Shown: one piece after another, positions 59,557 through 64,000 of the stretch | How the letters are laid out: every line of letters starts with the position of its first letter | Numbering within the stretch: the first letter of the stretch is position 1 | NCBI GenBank assembly: GCA_024802545.1 | Contig: CP103416.1 | Location: 1-64,000 of the forward strand | Direction: 5' to 3' | DNA from: SAR92 clade bacterium H455 | GTDB taxonomy: Bacteria; Pseudomonadota; Gammaproteobacteria; Pseudomonadales; Porticoccaceae | Length of the DNA stretch: 64,000 nucleotides | Program-made: the position numbers and the translations under genes | Notes under the pieces: generated by a model | Told to the model about the DNA's origin: nothing | Seen by the model: the letters and a program-made list of their open reading frames with translations, nothing else | Databases searched by the model: none

Positions 59557-61869
59557 CTATGTCTTTTTATCGTCCCCATCACTGAGCATTGCTTCAATTT
59601 CAGCCTCGAATTCTTCTAGATGTAAAAGCTCGTCTGGATCTTCAATGTCGACCTCAAGATCTTCATTGAAGTCCTGTTCCATATCGGCGCTAGCAACAAA
59701 ATCTAGATTTAAGCCTTGTTCATCATTGCTGCCAGCTGACTCCTTGGCGTGATCGGATTCTTGGTCAGTTGCGACAGCAAACAAAGCACCCAACTGGTCG
59801 TCATCGAGCTCTTGCTCGGATGCCAAGGGCACTTCTTCAGCAGTACTGGGGGATAGATTTTTATTCGAATCGGGGAGAATAAATCCACTCACCGAGTGCT
59901 TCATTTCTACAGCCATCTCTGCCAGCTCACCAATGGAGGTAGCCGTATCGTTTGTACCGGATAGGGTTTGTGAGGTAATTTCCTGAATCACGTTCATGGT
60001 GTTAGAAATATGCCCAGAGGTGGTTGCCTGATGTTTTGCCGCTTCTGAAATATCCTGAATCAACTCAGCCAAGTTGGTTGATACAGTTTCAATTTCTTCC
60101 AGGGCTATACCCGCACTGTGGGCAAGTTCAGCACCTTTAACCACTTCGGCTGTAGTTTGCTCCATGGAGCTCACCGCCTCATTGGTGTCGCTCTGAATAG
60201 TTTTTACCAGGCCTGCGATCTGCTTAGTCGCTGTCGCCGAGCGCTCAGCAAGCCGCTGAACCTCATCGGCTACTACCGCAAAACCACGACCGGCTTCACC
60301 GGCCATTGCGGCCTGAATGGCAGCGTTTAGAGCGAGAATATTGGTTTGTTCTGCAATCTCATTAATTAGCGAGACTATATCGCCAATTTCTTGAGAACTT
60401 TCGCCCAGGCGTTTAATCCGTTTTGAGGTGTCTTGGATCTGTTCGCGAATGGTATCCATCCCTTCAATGGTGTTGCGTACCACTTGCGAACCATTTTTGG
60501 CGATGGATACAGATCGCTCCGCAACCGCTGCTGATTCAGCAGAGTTGGAGGAGACCTGATCAATGGTGATGGCCATTTCATTAATCGCTGCTGATACGCC
60601 GGCAATTTCCTGAGCCTGATGCTCGGCGCTCTCGGCCAACTGTAAGGATGTGGCACGAGTAGCATCGGCAGATCCGGTTAGTTTTTCGGAGGAGCTCGCG
60701 ACGTTTTCCACCAGACTTCTCAACTCGCCGATTGCGAAGTTAATCGAGTCGGCAATGGTACCTGTAAAGTCTTCCGTCACCGTTGCTTCCGCGGTCAAAT
60801 CTCCATCTGCCAGATCCGAGATATCGTCAAGGAGCTGCAAGATCGCCTGTTGGTTTTTATCTTTGATCTGCTCAGATTCAATCAAATTGCGGCGGGTAGC
60901 TGTGAAATTAATAAAGCCTAGGATTACCAGCGCAGTGAAGAATCCGGCGACGGCAGCTAGACTTGTAAGATCATTAAATAGACGCTGCTCGGAGTCAGCT
61001 AAATCTGCGACGGTGTTATCTAAATCGTCGAGTTGGGTTAATAACACAGGCACATCAGCAAGCAGAGCTTCAGCAGACTGGCGCGCGGTGGACAGATCAT
61101 TAGCCGAGTTATAGATACGGTCAATATCATTGGCAACCACATCGAATAATTCTTGAATCTGCCCAATGCTGGCTAGAGCTTCTTTATTGGTTACCTTGGT
61201 AATACCTAGAATAAAGTTACCGTTTTTCATGGAGTCCAAAGTATCGCGGAAGATATTGGAGTCCGCTTTAAACTGATCGGCAGCTACATTGGCATCACCG
61301 CTGGCGAGGATCATCTTGTCAATATTGCGACCAATACGCTCGATCAACCAGAGCTGCTCTTGAGCAATAGCGATCTGGCCCGCAGGGGCGGCCTGGGCGA
61401 TCAGTGCGTCTACAACCTGACCTGCATGATCCTGCACTTGGGGTAATGTTTCGTTTAGCTTACGGGCAACAGTGGATACAAAAATAACCGGTTCACGGCT
61501 GTCAGCTAACTGATTTAGTTCCTCTTGCACCTTGTCCCAACTGTCAGCGACAAGTTTGATTTTCCCACGGGAGATTTCATTTTGAGTGTTGAGACGTTGC
61601 TGCAATGCTTTCCAGCCGCGTTCCATCTGCGTGTTCAAGCCGGTTAGAGAATCGAAAGCCTCCTCTCGCGCAGCTACTGCATCGTCGGCCAACTTGGTAA
61701 TTCGCAGCGCTTTAACTCGCAGGTCGGCAATACTCTGAATGTTAGCTTGATCGTTTTTTGCCTGCCGATTAACTTCGACAATACTGTATGCTGCAGTACC
61801 GATACAGATAATCCCCAGCGTGATAATTAGGCTGCGAAATAGCGATCCCTTGCTAGTAGTTGTACTCAT
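59557..61869 (-). CDS. pilJ: Methyl-accepting chemoreceptor PilJ
   Basis: Receptor of the type IV pilus pathway. It has an N-terminal membrane helix (about residues 8-28), a large periplasmic PilJ domain, a second helix near residue 320, HAMP-like sequence and a methyl-accepting signalling domain ([29 protein letters not shown] hairpin tip). The C-terminus is an acidic tail of about 90 residues. The start is placed at 61869 because GGAGGA lies just upstream; a second ATG at 61881 in frame has no ribosome site. Confidence 0.93.
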   Translation of the reverse strand: MSTTTSKGSLFRSLIITLGIICIGTAAYSIVEVNRQAKNDQANIQSIADLRVKALRITKLADDAVAAREEAFDSLTGLNTQMERGWKALQQRLNTQNEISRGKIKLVADSWDKVQEELNQLADSREPVIFVSTVARKLNETLPQVQDHAGQVVDALIAQAAPAGQIAIAQEQLWLIERIGRNIDKMILASGDANVAADQFKADSNIFRDTLDSMKNGNFILGITKVTNKEALASIGQIQELFDVVANDIDRIYNSANDLSTARQSAEALLADVPVLLTQLDDLDNTVADLADSEQRLFNDLTSLAAVAGFFTALVILGFINFTATRRNLIESEQIKDKNQQAILQLLDDISDLADGDLTAEATVTEDFTGTIADSINFAIGELRSLVENVASSSEKLTGSADATRATSLQLAESAEHQAQEIAGVSAAINEMAITIDQVSSNSAESAAVAERSVSIAKNGSQVVRNTIEGMDTIREQIQDTSKRIKRLGESSQEIGDIVSLINEIAEQTNILALNAAIQAAMAGEAGRGFAVVADEVQRLAERSATATKQIAGLVKTIQSDTNEAVSSMEQTTAEVVKGAELAHSAGIALEEIETVSTNLAELIQDISEAAKHQATTSGHISNTMNVIQEITSQTLSGTNDTATSIGELAEMAVEMKHSVSGFILPDSNKNLSPSTAEEVPLASEQELDDDQLGALFAVATDQESDHAKESAGSNDEQGLNLDFVASADMEQDFNEDLEVDIEDPDELLHLEEFEAEIEAMLSDGDDKKT

Positions 61870-61945
61870 ATAATCCTCCATGTTGATTCTTTATTGCAGT
61901 TATTTTTTCGGGTTACTCAAATCAATAATCCGCAAGTTTTAAATC

Positions 61946-62479
61946 CTAAATAGCTACAGCCATAAATTGATCATCTTCAATCAGTTTGCGAGCACAAAAG
62001 AGTGCCATTGATTGCTCTTCCTCGACAAAGACTCCATCGGTAAAACTGGCCATTGGGCATTGACTAGAGACTGTTTGATACTGATCCACAGGGAGAGACT
62101 TAATCCCCTGAACTGCATCTACCACCACACCCACATAGACATTATTGATATCCAGCACTAAGACTCTCCGGTCTCGCGCCGCACTCGTTAGGCAGCCACC
62201 GAGAAAAGCAGCCAGATCGATAATTGGCAATAGACGGCCCCTTACATTTGCCAGGCCAGTCACCCAGGATTTTACCCGGGGCAACTTTGTCGATTTGGGG
62301 AGTTCGAGTATCTCACCCACCTCATTTAATGGAATCAGGTAGCTATGCCCGAGCAGGTTAAAGGCAATTAACTTGCGCGCCTCAACGATCTGCTTTTGCG
62401 CAGGCAAGCCATGGACCAATTCACTGAATCGGCTAGCCACACTGCTAATGGCTGAAAAGAGTTGCTTTACTTTAGACAC
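61946..62479 (-). CDS. pilI: CheW-like adaptor PilI
   Basis: 177-aa coupling protein linking PilJ to ChpA. CheW features: FNLLGHSYLIPLNEVGEIL, WVTGLANVRGRLLPIIDLAAFLG and LVLDINNVYVGVVVDAVQGI. It begins with GTG at 62479, behind AGGA. Confidence 0.92.
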   Translation of the reverse strand: MSKVKQLFSAISSVASRFSELVHGLPAQKQIVEARKLIAFNLLGHSYLIPLNEVGEILELPKSTKLPRVKSWVTGLANVRGRLLPIIDLAAFLGGCLTSAARDRRVLVLDINNVYVGVVVDAVQGIKSLPVDQYQTVSSQCPMASFTDGVFVEEEQSMALFCARKLIEDDQFMAVAI

Positions 62480-62490
62480 GGTGCGAGATC

Positions 62491-62853
62491 CTAATTTAGG
62501 ACATTGGTAATTGCCGATACTAGTTGCTTCTCATCGATCGGCTTGACCAGATAGGCCTTGGCACCTTGACGCTCACCCCAGACCTGATCTGCCTGCTGAT
62601 TTTTGGCTGTAACTATAATGACCGGGATATGCTGGGTTTCCTTGCCGCGACTAAGCTGCCGAGTTGCCTGAAAGCCGTTTAGTCCAGGCATCACTATATC
62701 CATCAAAACCACATCCGGCTGCTCTTCTCGGGCCAGATTAAGCCCCTGCTCCCCAGAATCTGCAGAGAGTACAGAAAAGCCATTGCGCTCGAGAATATTG
62801 GCCAACTTATATGTTTCTGTAGGAGAGTCATCCACAATCAATACTTTTGCCAT
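62491..62853 (-). CDS. pilH: Response regulator PilH
   Basis: 120-aa stand-alone receiver domain phosphorylated by ChpA. The acidic pocket is in VLIVDDSPTETY, the phospho-Asp in VVLMDIVMPGLNG, and the conserved Thr/Lys in IVTAKNQQA and YLVKPID. In Pseudomonas PilH tunes pilus retraction and buffers phosphate flow. Confidence 0.95.
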   Translation of the reverse strand: MAKVLIVDDSPTETYKLANILERNGFSVLSADSGEQGLNLAREEQPDVVLMDIVMPGLNGFQATRQLSRGKETQHIPVIIVTAKNQQADQVWGERQGAKAYLVKPIDEKQLVSAITNVLN

Positions 62854-62878
62854 TTGATAAAACCTCTAAATCCTTTAG

Positions 62879-63256
62879 TTAGTTTTGGGTATGTTTTTCT
62901 AATACATCGAGTAATTCTGCACGACCGAAGGGCTTGGTCAGATAGTCGTCAGCGCCGACTATGCGGCCTTTGGCCTTATCAAAAAGGCCATCTTTGCTCG
63001 ACAGCATGATCACTGGAGTAGATTTATATTCGGGATTGTTTTTGATTAGTGCGCAGGTCTGATAGCCGTCGAGACGCGGCATCATGATGTCGATAAAAAT
63101 GACATCTGGTTTGATATCGACAATTTTCGACAGGGAATCGAAACCATCTGACGCTGTCGCGACATCACAGCCAGCTTTTGCCAACAAGGTTTCTGCGGTA
63201 CGTCTTATTGTGTTGCTGTCATCTATGACGAGGACTTTAAGGCCCTTAACATCCAT
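62879..63256 (-). CDS. pilG: Response regulator PilG
   Basis: 125-aa receiver protein, first gene of the operon. VLVIDDSNTIRRTAETLL, phospho-Asp in VIFIDIMMPRLDGYQ, MLSSKDGL and YLTKPFGRAE. In Pseudomonas PilG drives pilus extension and stimulates adenylate cyclase CyaB, linking the pathway to Vfr. GGTG precedes its ATG; it diverges from gshB across a 210-nt gap. Confidence 0.95.
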   Translation of the reverse strand: MDVKGLKVLVIDDSNTIRRTAETLLAKAGCDVATASDGFDSLSKIVDIKPDVIFIDIMMPRLDGYQTCALIKNNPEYKSTPVIMLSSKDGLFDKAKGRIVGADDYLTKPFGRAELLDVLEKHTQN

Positions 63257-63466
63257 ATTTTCACCATTTTAAAACCACTTAACGCCTTAAGCATTGCCAA
63301 CATCACTTAAGTTATGGAATTTTAAACACACTTGTAATGTATAATCCACAAGCCTCTAAACTTTGTAAAATAATTGATTTATAGGTCACAGAATTTTTCA
63401 GGGCATCGGCCATATCAGTTGCCACACTTAGTTATAGCGCAAATATCAATCTAAGGCTGTCATTTT

Positions 63467-64000
63467 ATGGGCACATCGCTCGGCGTCATTATGGACCCCA
63501 TCCAATCCATTTCTTTTTACAAAGATTCAACTCTGGCGATCCTGCTAGCGGCTCAGGCACAGGGATTTGATCTTTTTTATATGGAGCAGTCTGATCTCTA
63601 TATAGACAATAGCGGGCCCAGAGCTCATCTGCGCCCGCTAAAAGTATTTAATGACGCAGATAAGTGGTTCGAACTGGGTGACAGCAAAGACGCTGCTCTC
63701 GAAGAGATGGATGTCTTGGTAATGCGCAAAGACCCGCCATTCGATAGCGAGTTTATCTATTCCACCTATATCCTTGAAGCTGCGGAACGCCGCGGCTCAC
63801 TATTGGTTAACAAGCCTCAGAGTCTGCGCGACTGCAACGAGAAGGTGTTTGCCACAGAATTCCCCCAGTGCACCCCACCGCTATTAGTCAGCCGCGATCA
63901 AGAGCGATTGAAGGGCTTCTTAGCCGTGCATCAGGATGTGGTCTACAAACCACTTGATGGCATGGGGGGCACCTCTATTTTTCGTGTTAAAGAGGGCGAC
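63467..64000 (+). CDS. gshB: Glutathione synthetase (partial, cut by the window end)
   Basis: The first 178 codons are in the window and the frame is still open at base 64000. The protein starts MGTSLGVIMDPIQSI and shows MRKDPPFDSEFIYSTYILE, NKPQSLRDCNEKVFA and the beginning of the ATP-grasp loop PLDGMGG, matching E. coli GshB closely. It adds glycine to gamma-glutamylcysteine. gshB next to pilG is the Pseudomonas order. Confidence 0.95.
   Translation, partial: MGTSLGVIMDPIQSISFYKDSTLAILLAAQAQGFDLFYMEQSDLYIDNSGPRAHLRPLKVFNDADKWFELGDSKDAALEEMDVLVMRKDPPFDSEFIYSTYILEAAERRGSLLVNKPQSLRDCNEKVFATEFPQCTPPLLVSRDQERLKGFLAVHQDVVYKPLDGMGGTSIFRVKEGD

Noticed and set aside
63257-63466. Sigma-54 or Vfr site between pilG and gshB
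   Set aside because: Only partial matches (TGTGA half-site, imperfect TGGCA) and no well-spaced pair.

Overview
The window is ordinary chromosomal DNA from a gammaproteobacterium. Gene order is very close to that of Pseudomonas, with some E. coli-like blocks, so an aerobic, probably marine, relative of the Pseudomonas/Cellvibrionales lineage is the best guess. That placement is inferred from gene order and protein features; no species call is possible. Coding density is high, and there is no prophage, integrase, insertion sequence or CRISPR array.

Layout. (1) 1-260: leader and tandem promoters of a ribosomal RNA operon whose rRNA genes lie off the left edge on the minus strand. (2) 260-7230: tyrS, an M23 endopeptidase with anmK (wall metabolism), erpA with a DsrE-like exported protein, and argC with a coiled-coil membrane protein. 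(3) 7350-12190: haem genes hemJ, hemL and hemB, followed by two 16S rRNA modification genes. (4) 12270-19620: the E. coli-like block UPF0149-pepP-ubiH-ubiI facing zapA-6S RNA-5-FTHF cyclo-ligase, then pyruvate kinase. (5) 19700-29280: ilvA and rpiA diverging, a PfkB-family kinase, a PAS-GGDEF-EAL protein, a DUF2333/PCuAC pair and dsbD. (6) 29570-39720: aroQ-accB-accC-prmA-zinc-ribbon protein-dusB-fis-purH-purD in Pseudomonas order, with a photolyase gene between purH and purD. (7) 39725-48950: a YwaF-like membrane protein, coq7, a LysR regulatory locus, an OsmC-like protein, crp/vfr, trpEGDC and rpe. (8) 49100-51120: an exported EF-hand protein and an acyl-CoA ligase. (9) 51285-63256: the complete Pil-Chp chemosensory operon for type IV pili (pilGHIJK-chpABC). 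(10) The right edge is the start of gshB.

How the genes work together. Most are housekeeping genes for amino acid, purine, fatty acid, haem and ubiquinone synthesis. The Pil-Chp operon (about 12 kb) is one signalling pathway: receptor PilJ, adaptors PilI and ChpC, methylation enzymes PilK and ChpB, the giant kinase ChpA and the response regulators PilG and PilH. crp/vfr lies about 19 kb away, and in Pseudomonas Vfr and Pil-Chp are linked through cAMP.

The least explained stretch is 42206-42883. A LysR gene faces a 40-codon exported or membrane small protein. The 52-bp operator/promoter segment in front of it is repeated about 400 bp downstream, where it precedes a short transcript that ends in a strong terminator and contains no convincing protein. 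The second oddity is the photolyase gene: its N-terminal domain is intact, but no ATG, GTG or TTG lies in frame ahead of it.
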